Under the pieces are notes generated by a model, which saw nothing but the letters and a program-made list of their open reading frames with translations, had not been told where the DNA came from and did no database searches. Shown in pieces: positions 28,251-36,680 of a DNA stretch of 55,080 nucleotides. The position numbers and the translations under genes were made by a program. Source of the stretch: Actinomycetota bacterium. Lineage in GTDB: Bacteria > Actinomycetota > Actinomycetes > Nanopelagicales > Nanopelagicaceae. How positions within the stretch are numbered: position 1 is the first letter of the stretch; each line of letters begins with the position of its first letter. Location: assembly GCA_009698815.1 (NCBI GenBank), contig WLPJ01000006.1, positions 1-55,080 on the forward strand, written 5' to 3'.

Positions 28251-29351
28251 ATGTCAGATCATTATCAAAGCCTGGGTGTTGATCGCGGTGCTAGCGCCGA
28301 TGAGATCAAGAAGGCTTATCGCAAGATTGCCCGTGAACTGCATCCAGATGTAAATCCAGATCCGGCTGTGCAAGATAAATTCAAAGAAGTTACTGCAGCT
28401 TATGAAGTATTAAGTGATCCGCAGAAACGTCAGTCATATGACATGGGTGGCTCTGGTTTCGGCGGCGGTTTCGGCGGCGGTGGATTTAGCGACATCATGG
28501 ACGCGTTCTTTGGGGGCGGACAAAATCGCGGACCGCGACCACGTATGCGCCAAGGACAAGATGCGTTGATTCGCGTTGAAGTTGATTTAAATGAAGCATG
28601 TTTTGGTACCGAACGCGATATCTCTGTTGAAAACGCTGTGGCTTGTACTAAATGTAAAGGTCAAGGATCTGCAGACTCTTCCGCACCTTCGATGTGCCAA
28701 GTTTGTAAAGGGCGCGGTGAAACGCAGCAAGTGCAGCGCTCATTCCTCGGTCAAGTGATGACATCTCGTCCTTGTGGTTCTTGTCAGGGTTACGGCAGCG
28801 TTATTCAAAATCCTTGTCGCGAATGCGCAGGCGATGGCCGAGTACGTGCGCGTCAAAATATAAGTGTCAAGATTCCAGCGGGTGTTGAAACAGGCAACCG
28901 TATTCAACTAGCTGGTCGTGGTGAAGTCGGATCAGGTGGCGGACCGGCCGGTGATCTCTATGTTGAAATTGTGGAATCCCAACATCCATTCCTAATTCGC
29001 GATAACCATAACTTGCACGTTGCTATCGAAGTTTCATTTGTAGCAGCCTCACTTGGCACAAAAGTCATGGTCGAATGTTTAGACGGACCAATCGAGGTCG
29101 AAGTTCGGGCTGGAACTCAAAGTGGTGCCACCATTCCGGTACGCGGAAAAGGAATGACGCGGCTGCGCGGGGCAACTCGTGGAGATTTAATTGTTCATAT
29201 TGAAGTGCAGACTCCACATAAATTAAGTAGAGATCAAGAAGAGATGCTCCGTAAATTTGCTTCAGCTCGCGGTGAAAAGCCAGGAGATGTGAAGATCAAG
29301 GGGCTTGAGCAAGGATTCTTTAGCAAGTTCAGAGATGCCTTCGGACGCTAA
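28251..29351 (+). CDS. dnaJ: Chaperone protein DnaJ
   Basis: DnaK co-chaperone. The 366 residues contain a J domain with His-Pro-Asp at 31-33 and a Gly/Phe-rich linker (GGSGFGGGFGGGGFSD, about 64-82). The zinc domain has four CxxCxGxG-type repeats: CTKCKGQG, CQVCKGRG, CGSCQGYG and CRECAGDG. The substrate-binding C-terminal domains follow. It lies directly after hrcA, an arrangement shared across actinobacteria for the second, HrcA-linked DnaJ (DnaJ2). The stop overlaps the rsmE start in TAATG. Confidence 0.97.
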   Translation: MSDHYQSLGVDRGASADEIKKAYRKIARELHPDVNPDPAVQDKFKEVTAAYEVLSDPQKRQSYDMGGSGFGGGFGGGGFSDIMDAFFGGGQNRGPRPRMRQGQDALIRVEVDLNEACFGTERDISVENAVACTKCKGQGSADSSAPSMCQVCKGRGETQQVQRSFLGQVMTSRPCGSCQGYGSVIQNPCRECAGDGRVRARQNISVKIPAGVETGNRIQLAGRGEVGSGGGPAGDLYVEIVESQHPFLIRDNHNLHVAIEVSFVAASLGTKVMVECLDGPIEVEVRAGTQSGATIPVRGKGMTRLRGATRGDLIVHIEVQTPHKLSRDQEEMLRKFASARGEKPGDVKIKGLEQGFFSKFRDAFGR

Positions 29352-30070
29352 TGCTGACGCTCTTCTTCGTTAACGATCTCCCTAAAGTTGTTGGCAGTAG
29401 TTACGAATTTGGTGGAGAAGATGCGGCCCATGCTATCCGTGTGCTGCGAACTCAAGTAGGAGATAGTTTGGCGCTCTCTGATGGGCAAGGTGCTTGGTCA
29501 ATTGTGCAAGTCAAAACGGTCGACAAGAAGTCGATGTCGGTTGAAGTAACAGAATCAGGTTTTGAAGAAGCGCTGCCCGTTGAATTTACAGTTGCGCAAG
29601 CGTTGACTAAAGGCGATCGTATAAAAGAATCAATTGAGTTAAATACTGCAGGCGGTGCTGATGTAATTTTATTGTGGGCAGCAACTCGTTCTATTGGAAA
29701 AACAACACCAGATCTTATGCAGAAGTTGGCCACAACTGCGCGCGAGGCCAGCAAACAGACCAGACGCAATCGGATTCCATTTGTAATGGGGGTACTAGAT
29801 GCTAAGAAGATTGCAGCCGAGATTCCTAATTATGATCTCGCAATTGTTTTTCACGAGAGCGCACAATTTAAATTAACCGAAATCGTTAAGCCGGGGATCA
29901 AGAAAGTCTTAGCGATCATTGGCCCCGAAGGTGGAATCACCGATGAAGAGTTGGCGATCTTTACAGCTGCTGGAGCGCAAGTTGCATTGCTGGGTCGTCC
30001 AATTTTCCGTTCCGCACACGCTGGCATGGCGGCGCTTTCTGGTCTAAACGCGGCTTTAAATATCTGGTAA
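29351..30070 (+). CDS. rsmE: 16S rRNA m3U1498 methyltransferase
   Basis: Methylates U1498 of 16S rRNA using SAM. The 239-residue protein is a SPOUT knot enzyme. The N-terminal PUA-like part holds GEDAAHAIRVLRTQVGDSL, and the knot carries LAIIGPEGGITDEELA (about 185-200) and LGRPIFRSAHAGMAAL (about 216-231), the SAM-binding loops. The ATG overlaps the dnaJ stop by one base. It is placed between dnaJ and a HIT gene, as in Streptomyces. Confidence 0.93.
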   Translation: MLTLFFVNDLPKVVGSSYEFGGEDAAHAIRVLRTQVGDSLALSDGQGAWSIVQVKTVDKKSMSVEVTESGFEEALPVEFTVAQALTKGDRIKESIELNTAGGADVILLWAATRSIGKTTPDLMQKLATTAREASKQTRRNRIPFVMGVLDAKKIAAEIPNYDLAIVFHESAQFKLTEIVKPGIKKVLAIIGPEGGITDEELAIFTAAGAQVALLGRPIFRSAHAGMAALSGLNAALNIW

Positions 30071-30073
30071 AGG

Positions 30074-30085
30074 TATAGTCAACTT
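30074..30085 (+). promoter_or_regulatory. -10 box, leaderless promoter of HIT gene
   Basis: TATAGT at 30074-30079 plus exactly six bases precede the ATG at 30086, with no ribosome binding site. Confidence 0.6.
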
Positions 30086-30433
30086 ATGGCGCTGGATCCT
30101 GATTGCATCTTCTGCAAAATCATTGAAGGTCAGATTCCTGCCGATATAGTTTTTCGAAACGAAAACGTAGTTGCATTTAGCGATTTAAACCCGCAGGCTC
30201 CAACTCACGTTTTAATAATCCCGACTCTGCATACCGAAAATGCGGCCTCCCTTGGCAAGATTTCGGCAACGATCCTGGCTGCGCTCTTTACCGCCGCCAG
30301 CGAGATCGCAGCCGTGAATAAGTTAACTGGTTACCGAACGGTCTTTAATACTGGCGCCGACGCCGGGCAGAGCGTTTTTCACGCTCACCTGCACCTGCTT
30401 GGTGGGCGTGGGCTCGCATGGCCACCCGGTTAA
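30086..30433 (+). CDS. HIT-family nucleotide hydrolase
   Basis: A small purine nucleoside phosphoramidase-type protein of the HINT branch. The 115 residues begin CIFCKIIEGQIPADIVF, with a CxxC pair, and end with the histidine triad His99-x-His101-x-His103 in FHAHLHLLGGRGLAWPPG. Such proteins hydrolyse AMP-lysine or related phosphoramidates and are dimeric in the cytoplasm. Position between rsmE and phoH is standard for actinobacteria. Its precise substrate is not known. A leaderless promoter directly precedes it even though rsmE ends only 15 bases upstream. Confidence 0.93.
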   Translation: MALDPDCIFCKIIEGQIPADIVFRNENVVAFSDLNPQAPTHVLIIPTLHTENAASLGKISATILAALFTAASEIAAVNKLTGYRTVFNTGADAGQSVFHAHLHLLGGRGLAWPPG

Positions 30434-30436
30434 AAG

Positions 30437-30452
30437 TAGTATCACTGACTAT
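30437..30452 (+). promoter_or_regulatory. phoH: Candidate -10 box before phoH
   Basis: TAGTAT at 30437-30442 is ten bases before the ATG at 30453. A very short leader or leaderless start is possible; no ribosome binding site is present. Confidence 0.35.
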
Positions 30453-31436
30453 ATGGAACGCACTCTGATCACCGTCCCACCCGCGATCTCGATGGTTTCA
30501 CTCATCGGCGCCAATGATGTCAACTTACGAGCCATTGAAGCCGCCTTCCCGAGCGTGAATATCACCGTTCGCGGTAACGAAATAACTTTGCGCGGTCCGC
30601 ACATTGATTGCATCGTGTTAGAAAAATTATTTGTAGAAATGATGGTTGTGATTCGCTCTGGTCAGGTGCTCACCGTCGATGCGGTCAAGCGCAGCATCGT
30701 AATGATGGGACAAGAGCCCGCTGAAAGTCCAGCAGAAGTTCTTTCTCTAAATATTGTTTCTAATCGCGGACGCACGATCCGTCCAAAGACTGCCAATCAG
30801 AAGAGGTATGTTGATGCGATCGATGAAAACACCATCACATTTGGTATCGGTCCGGCAGGTACAGGAAAGACTTACCTTGCAATGGCAAAGGCGGTTGCGG
30901 CGCTACAAGCAAAGAAAGTAAATCGCATAATTTTAACGCGCCCAGCTGTTGAAGCAGGGGAGAAGTTAGGTTTCCTGCCTGGCACGCTAAGTGAAAAGAT
31001 TGATCCATTTCTTCGCCCGCTCTTTGATGCTTTGCATGACATGATCGATGTTGATTCGATTCCACGTTTAATGCAGACCGGCGTTATTGAGGTAGCCCCA
31101 CTTGCTTACATGCGTGGTCGCACCTTGAACGATTCATTCATTATTTTGGACGAAGCGCAGAACACCACACCTGAACAGATGAAGATGTTCTTAACTCGCC
31201 TAGGTTTTGGTTCAAAGATGGTCATCACAGGCGATGTCACACAAGTCGATCTTCCTAATGGAGTGCGATCAGGGCTGCGGATCATCACCGATATTTTGCA
31301 AGATGTCGAAGATATTTCCTTTATGGAGCTAACTGCTGAAGATGTGGTCCGCCATCGTTTAATTGGAGATATCGTCAAGGCTTATGAAAAGTATGACGAA
31401 GTTAAGACCGCTCCTCGCACCTTACGCAATCAATAA
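30453..31436 (+). CDS. phoH: PhoH-family ATPase
   Basis: A cytoplasmic P-loop ATPase of the PhoH family, often adjacent to ybeY and linked to RNA metabolism. The 327-residue form from ATG 30453 (MERTLITVPP) is chosen over an upstream in-frame start inside the HIT gene. An N-terminal KH-like segment (about 15-70) precedes the ATPase with Walker A GPAGTGKTYLA (about 137-147) and Walker B SFIILDEAQNTTPEQM (about 227-242). The GDVTQVDLP sensor motif follows. The phoH-ybeY-CNNM order suggests a shared role in RNA handling. Confidence 0.93.
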   Translation: MERTLITVPPAISMVSLIGANDVNLRAIEAAFPSVNITVRGNEITLRGPHIDCIVLEKLFVEMMVVIRSGQVLTVDAVKRSIVMMGQEPAESPAEVLSLNIVSNRGRTIRPKTANQKRYVDAIDENTITFGIGPAGTGKTYLAMAKAVAALQAKKVNRIILTRPAVEAGEKLGFLPGTLSEKIDPFLRPLFDALHDMIDVDSIPRLMQTGVIEVAPLAYMRGRTLNDSFIILDEAQNTTPEQMKMFLTRLGFGSKMVITGDVTQVDLPNGVRSGLRIITDILQDVEDISFMELTAEDVVRHRLIGDIVKAYEKYDEVKTAPRTLRNQ

Positions 31437-31447
31437 ATACAATAATT

Positions 31448-31885
31448 ATGACAATAGAAATCACCAATAAATCTGGCGAACTTGTGCCCACTGAAAGTGT
31501 GCGTACTCTTTTGCAAAATTCCTTACTGGAGTTAAAGCTAAACCCCGAATGTGAAGTAAATCTGGTCTTTGTCGATGTTGCCGAAATGACCGAATTACAT
31601 ATTAAGTGGATGGATGAGGGTGGACCAACCGATGTGCTCTCATTTCCGATGGATATTCCAGTCGATGAAAACGAAGCGGTCACTCTTGGAGACATTGTAA
31701 TTTCACCGATCGTTGCAGCAGATCAAGCCGCGGCAGCCGGACACAGCGCCGAGCGCGAAATATTTATTTTGGCAGTTCACGGGCTTCTGCATATTCTGGG
31801 ATATGACCATGCAAATCCCGCTGATGAAGAAATAATGTTTGCAAAGCAGGAAGACTTAGTTAAGAAATATGAGGCGTTAGCGTGA
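31448..31885 (+). CDS. ybeY: Endoribonuclease YbeY
   Basis: A zinc-dependent endoribonuclease involved in 16S rRNA 3' maturation and ribosome quality control. The 145 residues carry the metal motif HGLLHILGYDH with His111, His115 and His121, and the upstream signature PTDVLSFPMD. Length is normal. A TACAAT element lies four bases before the ATG, a slightly short spacing for the leaderless layout. The stop overlaps the GTG of the next gene by four bases. Confidence 0.95.
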   Translation: MTIEITNKSGELVPTESVRTLLQNSLLELKLNPECEVNLVFVDVAEMTELHIKWMDEGGPTDVLSFPMDIPVDENEAVTLGDIVISPIVAADQAAAAGHSAEREIFILAVHGLLHILGYDHANPADEEIMFAKQEDLVKKYEALA

Positions 31886-33162
31886 ATACCTTTAATATCA
31901 GCGCAATTATCGTTCTGATTGCCTTTGCTGGTTTCTTAGCTGCCTCTGAATCAGCGCTTACCTCAATTTCGCGTGTCTTAATCGAAGAACTTGAATCCAA
32001 GCGCGGCGGACATTTGCTAAAGAAATATTCCAAGCAACCCTCGCGCTATTTAAATGTACTTCTCTTAGTACGCAAGATCTGCGAATTCACTGCAGCAGCG
32101 CTTCTGGCAGTTGCCTTATTGCGTCAATATTCATCTGCGCAAGCGATGGCGATGACGGTTGCAATCATGGTTGTGCTCTCCTACGTGGTCGTTGGAGTTG
32201 GTCCCCGCACGCTGGGACGCCAACAACCGCATAAATGGGCGCGTGCCGGTATTTCAGTTGCCTATTTCTTGGCCTTTATTTTGGGGCCGGTTACAAATCT
32301 TTTGATTGCAATCGGCAATGCCATTACCCCAGGTAAAGGTTTTCGTAGTGGTCCATTTACTAATGAAGCTGAACTTCGCGACCTGGTAGATCAAGCGCAC
32401 GAGCGTGGCCTAGTGGAATCCGATGAACACGAGATGATTCACTCGGTATTTGAACTCGGCGACACTTTGGTTCGCGAACTCGCTGTGCACCGCACAGATA
32501 TGGTTTGGATCGAACGTGATAAGAGTTTGCGCCAAGCGCTTTCACTTGCGCTGCGCTCTGGTTATTCCAGAATTCCTGTAGTCGGTGAGAACCTAGACAA
32601 CATCATCGGTATTGCCTATGTAAAGGATTTGGCAAAGCGCGCCCTTGATCACCACGAGGCTGAAATAACTGAAAAAGTTGAGCAACATATGCGCCCAGCA
32701 GTCTTTGTGCCAGAGATTAAAATTGCGGCCGAACTTTTGAAAGAGATGCAACGCGATCAGATCCACTTAGCGATTGTGGTTGATGAATATGGTGGCACCG
32801 CGGGCATAATCACGATTGAAGATATTATTGAAGAAATCGTCGGTGAGATTGCCGATGAATTTGATGATGGCATCGAAGCTTTCATCTGGATTACCGAAGA
32901 TAAAGCACGCGCGAAAGCGACCTTGCATATTGAAGATTTGGCCGATGAGTTAAAAGTTGATATCGATAAAGCAGACTTTGAAGACGTGGATTCAATTGGC
33001 GGTTTAATGGCACAGAAGTTAGGTCGTGTTCCAATTGCGGGCAGCACAATTTCAATTGCAGGATGGACGATTACTTCAGAGCGTCCGGTTGGCCGACGTC
33101 GTAAAATAAGTAGCGTAATAATTGAACGAATTAAAGATGTGGCGCCGGAAGATCATGAGTAA
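31882..33162 (+). CDS. CNNM/CorC-type membrane protein with CBS pair
   Basis: A 426-residue inner-membrane protein of the DUF21 (CNNM) family, a group implicated in Mg2+ and other cation export. The DUF21 membrane domain covers about residues 1-170, including AASESALTSISR. Two CBS domains (about 195-320) follow, with SRIPVVGENLDNIIGIAYVKDL and AIVVDEYGGTAGIITIEDIIEEIVGEI. The C-terminal CorC_HlyC domain (about 330-420) closes the protein. Old annotations as 'hemolysin' should not be read as toxicity. It begins with GTG overlapping the ybeY stop and is next to the deaminase-like gene, as in other actinobacteria. Confidence 0.9.
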   Translation: MNTFNISAIIVLIAFAGFLAASESALTSISRVLIEELESKRGGHLLKKYSKQPSRYLNVLLLVRKICEFTAAALLAVALLRQYSSAQAMAMTVAIMVVLSYVVVGVGPRTLGRQQPHKWARAGISVAYFLAFILGPVTNLLIAIGNAITPGKGFRSGPFTNEAELRDLVDQAHERGLVESDEHEMIHSVFELGDTLVRELAVHRTDMVWIERDKSLRQALSLALRSGYSRIPVVGENLDNIIGIAYVKDLAKRALDHHEAEITEKVEQHMRPAVFVPEIKIAAELLKEMQRDQIHLAIVVDEYGGTAGIITIEDIIEEIVGEIADEFDDGIEAFIWITEDKARAKATLHIEDLADELKVDIDKADFEDVDSIGGLMAQKLGRVPIAGSTISIAGWTITSERPVGRRRKISSVIIERIKDVAPEDHE

Positions 33163-33478
33163 TTCATTTAGCAATCCTGAAGATGCCAAGTTAGCAACTC
33201 TTGCTAATTCCACGCTGGAGCGTACTGGCGCTAAACAAGCGGCAGCGTTACGCGATACAACTGGACGCACCTACGTTGCAATTAATATTTCAACCACATC
33301 GCTTTCACTTGATGCAGTACAAGCAGTTTTCACTGTTGCTGCTGCATCGCAAATATCTGGAATTGAATCTGTTGTAATCGTGGGGGAGTCCGCTGCAGAA
33401 ACGTCGGTTATTACTGAAAATTCACCGCAGGCGACAATTTTTTATATCGAGGCTAGCGGGAGCGTAACTAGGGCATAA
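33155..33478 (+). CDS. Cytidine-deaminase-like protein lacking catalytic residues
   Basis: A 107-residue protein at the position where actinobacteria encode a small 'cytidine deaminase' between the CNNM gene and era. Segments such as DAKLATLANSTLERTGAKQAA, LRDTTGRTYVAINI and VQAVFTVAAASQISGIESVVIVGE follow the fold of that family. There is no HAE motif and no PCxxC zinc motif, so it cannot act as a zinc deaminase; this seems a property of the whole syntenic group. The start at ATG 33155 overlaps the previous stop by eight bases. The expected era gene is absent after it. Function unknown. Confidence 0.7.
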   Translation: MSNSFSNPEDAKLATLANSTLERTGAKQAAALRDTTGRTYVAINISTTSLSLDAVQAVFTVAAASQISGIESVVIVGESAAETSVITENSPQATIFYIEASGSVTRA

Positions 33479-33487
33479 GATAGCCCA
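33476..33487 (+). promoter_or_regulatory. -10 box built on a stop codon, before FAH gene
   Basis: TAAGAT at 33476-33481 contains the TAA stop of the preceding gene and is followed by exactly six bases and the ATG at 33488. Confidence 0.6.
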
Positions 33488-34276
33488 ATGCGTATCGTGC
33501 GATTTACTCCGGGACCTGAATCTGGTCTGGGCGCGGATCCACTCTTTGGAGTACTCGAAGACGATAATTCGATCACGATAATTTCGGGAGATCCGATTTA
33601 TCACGGCGTCACTAAGACCGCCGCCAAAGTTGAACTTTCGAAGGTGCGTTTACTGGCGCCAGTAATTCCACGTAGCAAGATTGTCGCTGTCGGCAAGAAT
33701 TATGCCGACCATGCCAAAGAGATGGGCTCTGATGTTCCTAAAGAGCCGATCATCTTCTTAAAACCAAATACTTCCGTGATTGGCCCGGGCGACACGATTG
33801 TTTGGCCCGCCATGGCCCCAACGATTGATTACGAGGCAGAACTTGCCGTTGTGATTGGACGCGTCTGTAAAGATGTTCCTAAAGAGCGAGTCAACGAAGT
33901 TATCTTTGGTTACACCTTGGCAAATGATGTGACCTGCCGCGAGCTACAACGCAGTGATGGCCAATGGGCGCGCGCAAAAGGATTCGATACTTTCTGCCCA
34001 ATCGGTCCATGGATTGAAACTGACTTTGTGCCTGGCACCCAGCGAATCTTTTCTAAGGTAAACGATGAATTGCGCCAAGATGCAACGCTGGACCAGATGA
34101 TCTTTAGCATCGAAGATATTGTTGTATTTGTCTCGCAAGTTATGACTTTATTGCCAGGCGATGTCATCATCACCGGAACACCTGCAGGAATTGGTCCACT
34201 AATCGAGCGCGGCAACGTCGTTGTCAGCGTTGAGGGACTTGGTCAATTAACAAATAAGGTGAGTGCCAAACCATGA
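33488..34276 (+). CDS. Fumarylacetoacetate hydrolase family protein
   Basis: A 262-residue FAH-fold enzyme. The family splits C-C bonds of 2,4-diketo acids or decarboxylates oxaloacetate, with a divalent metal. Markers are AVGKNYADHAKEMG, FLKPNTSVIGPGDTI, DYEAELAVVIGR (the acidic Mg ligands), and a later ANDVTCRELQ. The end carries MTLLPGDVIITGTPAGIGP. It is encoded immediately before gltX with a four-base overlap, a neighbour pair common in actinobacteria, so it is likely a housekeeping enzyme, perhaps an oxaloacetate or acylpyruvate hydrolase. Substrate is uncertain. Confidence 0.88.
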   Translation: MRIVRFTPGPESGLGADPLFGVLEDDNSITIISGDPIYHGVTKTAAKVELSKVRLLAPVIPRSKIVAVGKNYADHAKEMGSDVPKEPIIFLKPNTSVIGPGDTIVWPAMAPTIDYEAELAVVIGRVCKDVPKERVNEVIFGYTLANDVTCRELQRSDGQWARAKGFDTFCPIGPWIETDFVPGTQRIFSKVNDELRQDATLDQMIFSIEDIVVFVSQVMTLLPGDVIITGTPAGIGPLIERGNVVVSVEGLGQLTNKVSAKP

Positions 34277-35733
34277 GTGAGAGAAAAGTCAAGGTGCGTT
34301 TCGCACCATCTCCAACTGGTGATCTCCATGTTGGAAATATTCGCACCGCGTTATTTGATTGGGCATATGCGCGCCACACAGGTGGCACATTCTTATTCCG
34401 CATTGAAGATACCGACACGACCCGCGTAACCGATGAATATATCCAAGCCGCAATCGATACTCTTAAATGGCTCGGCCTTAATTGGGATGAGGGTCCAGAA
34501 GTCGGCGGCGAGAATGGACCTTACTTACAATCGCAACGTTTAGATATTTACGCGCATTGGGCTCAGAAATTTCTAGATCAGAAAGATGCTTACCACTGCT
34601 ATTGCTCACCGGAAGAGTTAGAAGCGGTTCGCGAAGCACAACGTGCTGCAAATGTGGCACCTGGTTACAACGGGCATTGTCGCGAGTTAACTTCAGATCA
34701 AATTGCTGGCTATAAGGCACAAGGACGCGGAGCAGTCGTGCGTATGCGCATGCCAGATGGCAGCACCACTTTTACAGATGAGATTCGCGGCGATGTCACC
34801 TTTGATCACAAATTTGTACCTGACTTTGTTTTAGCGCGCGCCGATGGTTCACCCCTGTACACACTGGCTGTTGCCGTCGATGACATTTTGATGAAGGTCA
34901 CCCACGTTCTGCGCGGTGAAGATCTGCTCTCATCAACGCCGCGTCAGATTCGCGTTTATCAAGCGATGGGCGTTGCCATCGATGACTACCCAGTCTTTGC
35001 TCACCTTCCCTTTGTAATGGGTCAAGATAATGCCAAGTTATCTAAGCGCAATGGTGAAGCATCGATTGCTTGGTATCGCGAGCAAGGTTATTTGCCGGAA
35101 GCGATCTGTAACTACCTTGCCTTGCTTGGTTGGTCACCTGGCGAAGATCGCGAAAATGTCACTATGGCCGAACTCTGTGAACTCTTCACGGTAGATAAAG
35201 TGCATTCATCACCAGCGCGCTTTGATATGAAGAAGTTGGAAGCGATAAATGGCGACAAGATTCGCGCGCTGACTTTAGATGAATTCCTAAAATGGTCTCT
35301 GCCATTCTTAACTAAAGCAGGCGTAATAACCGGAACTGATGCTGAGATCGCATTGGTCAAGCAGGCACTTCCCATAATTCAAGAACGCATCGTGAAACTT
35401 GATGAAGTACCTGCCATGTTGCGATTCTTATTTGTGAAAGAATTTGCTGTTGAAGAAGCATCACTTTCTAAAGTAACCGATGCCGCATCTAAGGAAGTTC
35501 TAAAGCGATCACTCGCTGAATTAACGCCACTTACAGTCTGGAACCACGATTCAATCGAGGCGGCGCTTCGCACATCGCTAATTGAAGAGATGGGCCTTAA
35601 GCCACGTATTGCATTTGGCGCAGTTCGTATTGCAACCACCGGATCAACAATTTCTCCACCGTTATTTGAGTCAATGGAGTTGCTGGGCAAAGAGGCCGTG
35701 CTAGCCCGAATCACTGCGGCAATCGCGCTGTAA
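34273..35733 (+). CDS. gltX: Glutamyl-tRNA synthetase
   Basis: Charges tRNA-Glu and, in bacteria lacking glutaminyl-tRNA synthetase, tRNA-Gln. The 486-residue class I enzyme has FAPSPTGDLHVGNIRTALF (HIGH-type motif, about 10-28), FRIEDTDTTR, and the KLSKRNGEASI (KMSKS-type) loop near residues 255-265. The C-terminal anticodon-binding helices follow. tRNA-Gln and tRNA-Glu genes lie just downstream, on the same strand, which suggests the enzyme and its two tRNA substrates stay together. If non-discriminating, a GatCAB amidotransferase must be elsewhere. Confidence 0.96.
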   Translation: MSERKVKVRFAPSPTGDLHVGNIRTALFDWAYARHTGGTFLFRIEDTDTTRVTDEYIQAAIDTLKWLGLNWDEGPEVGGENGPYLQSQRLDIYAHWAQKFLDQKDAYHCYCSPEELEAVREAQRAANVAPGYNGHCRELTSDQIAGYKAQGRGAVVRMRMPDGSTTFTDEIRGDVTFDHKFVPDFVLARADGSPLYTLAVAVDDILMKVTHVLRGEDLLSSTPRQIRVYQAMGVAIDDYPVFAHLPFVMGQDNAKLSKRNGEASIAWYREQGYLPEAICNYLALLGWSPGEDRENVTMAELCELFTVDKVHSSPARFDMKKLEAINGDKIRALTLDEFLKWSLPFLTKAGVITGTDAEIALVKQALPIIQERIVKLDEVPAMLRFLFVKEFAVEEASLSKVTDAASKEVLKRSLAELTPLTVWNHDSIEAALRTSLIEEMGLKPRIAFGAVRIATTGSTISPPLFESMELLGKEAVLARITAAIAL

Positions 35734-35761
35734 ATCTGAGGTATTCTTTCCCCTGTTGTAT

Positions 35762-35833
35762 TGGGGTATGGGGTAATTGGCAGCCCTGCTGATTCTGGTT
35801 CAGTAAGTCTAGGTTCGAGTCCTGGTACCCCAG
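35762..35833 (+). tRNA. tRNA-Gln (anticodon CTG)
   Basis: A 72-base cloverleaf. Acceptor TGGGGTA pairs with TACCCCA, discriminator G; this U1-A72 pair is typical of tRNA-Gln. The anticodon stem GCTGA/TCAGT holds the loop TTCTGGT, so the anticodon is CTG. The T arm is CTAGG-TTCGAGT-CCTGG. CCA is not encoded. It begins 28 bases after gltX. Confidence 0.95.
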
Positions 35834-35883
35834 CGCAGTTCCCAAGTTCCATCGCTTTAAATCGCAGTAAAGAAATGTACTAG

Positions 35884-35956
35884 GGCCCCGTCGTCTAGCG
35901 GCCTAGGACTCTGGCTTCTCAAGTCAGCTACGAGGGTTCGAATCCCTTCGGGGCTA
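35884..35956 (+). tRNA. tRNA-Glu (anticodon CTC)
   Basis: A 73-base cloverleaf. Acceptor GGCCCCG pairs with CGGGGCT through an initial G-U pair, with discriminator A. The anticodon stem CTGGC/GTCAG holds TTCTCAA, giving CTC. The T arm is GAGGG-TTCGAAT-CCCTT. CCA is not encoded. It lies 50 bases after tRNA-Gln and may be co-transcribed with it. Confidence 0.95.
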
Positions 35957-35975
35957 CGTATTACCTATTTACCAA

Positions 35976-36680
35976 TTACCAAGGCTGTGCGCCGAGGCCA
36001 CCATCAAAATCATAAGTTGATCCGGTGGCCCAAGCATTGGCATCAGATAATAAAAATTCGGTAACTCCAACAACTTCCTTAGCGGTTGCATAACGCGCAA
36101 GTGGGGTAGCAGCTTTCCATGCTGCAACACCTTCGGGCCATGCCTGATCTATTCCGTCACGGCCAATTAAGCCAAGGCGCAGACCAAGTACCCGCATTGG
36201 AGCGTGTGCACGAGATGCCGAACGAGTTAAAACATCTAGTGCCGCTTTGCTTGCCCCATATATTTCATGTCCTGGCCGTGGATTTAACGCTTCAACTGAT
36301 GAAATATTTAAAACTACTTTCACACCTGATTTTGCACTTTCATCAATAATCTCTTTGGGCGCATCGACATTGATGCGCATCATCAACTCTATCTCCGTGC
36401 GACCGGCGTGAGCTGGATCCAGAATTTCTTGGTTGGCCGCATTGTTAATTACAAAATCTAACTTACCCGCACGGGCTAGCGCTTCTTGAACAAGTGAGGT
36501 GCCAGATTTGGTTACTGCCAGATCTTCAGCGATGACGTGCAAATTCGGGCGCGCTTTTAACTCTCCAGTATTTACCTGAGCACAGACTGTAAAACCTAGC
36601 TCTAGAAAACGATCAACATAGGCTCGTCCGATTAAGCCAGATGCCCCGGTTATGAGAATGTTCTTGCCGCTAAAACTCAT
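35976..36680 (-). CDS. Short-chain dehydrogenase/reductase
   Basis: A 234-residue NAD(P)-dependent oxidoreductase. ITGASGLIGRAYVD binds the cofactor, NNAA follows the fourth strand, and YGASK (about residue 141) gives the catalytic Tyr/Lys, with Ser in NISSVEA. It is the last gene of the nucleoside operon: its ATG overlaps the stop of the amidohydrolase by four bases. The substrate is unknown; with nucleoside-handling neighbours it may act on a ribose or methylthioribose product, but that is only a guess. Confidence 0.85.
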   Translation of the reverse strand: MSFSGKNILITGASGLIGRAYVDRFLELGFTVCAQVNTGELKARPNLHVIAEDLAVTKSGTSLVQEALARAGKLDFVINNAANQEILDPAHAGRTEIELMMRINVDAPKEIIDESAKSGVKVVLNISSVEALNPRPGHEIYGASKAALDVLTRSASRAHAPMRVLGLRLGLIGRDGIDQAWPEGVAAWKAATPLARYATAKEVVGVTEFLLSDANAWATGSTYDFDGGLGAQPW

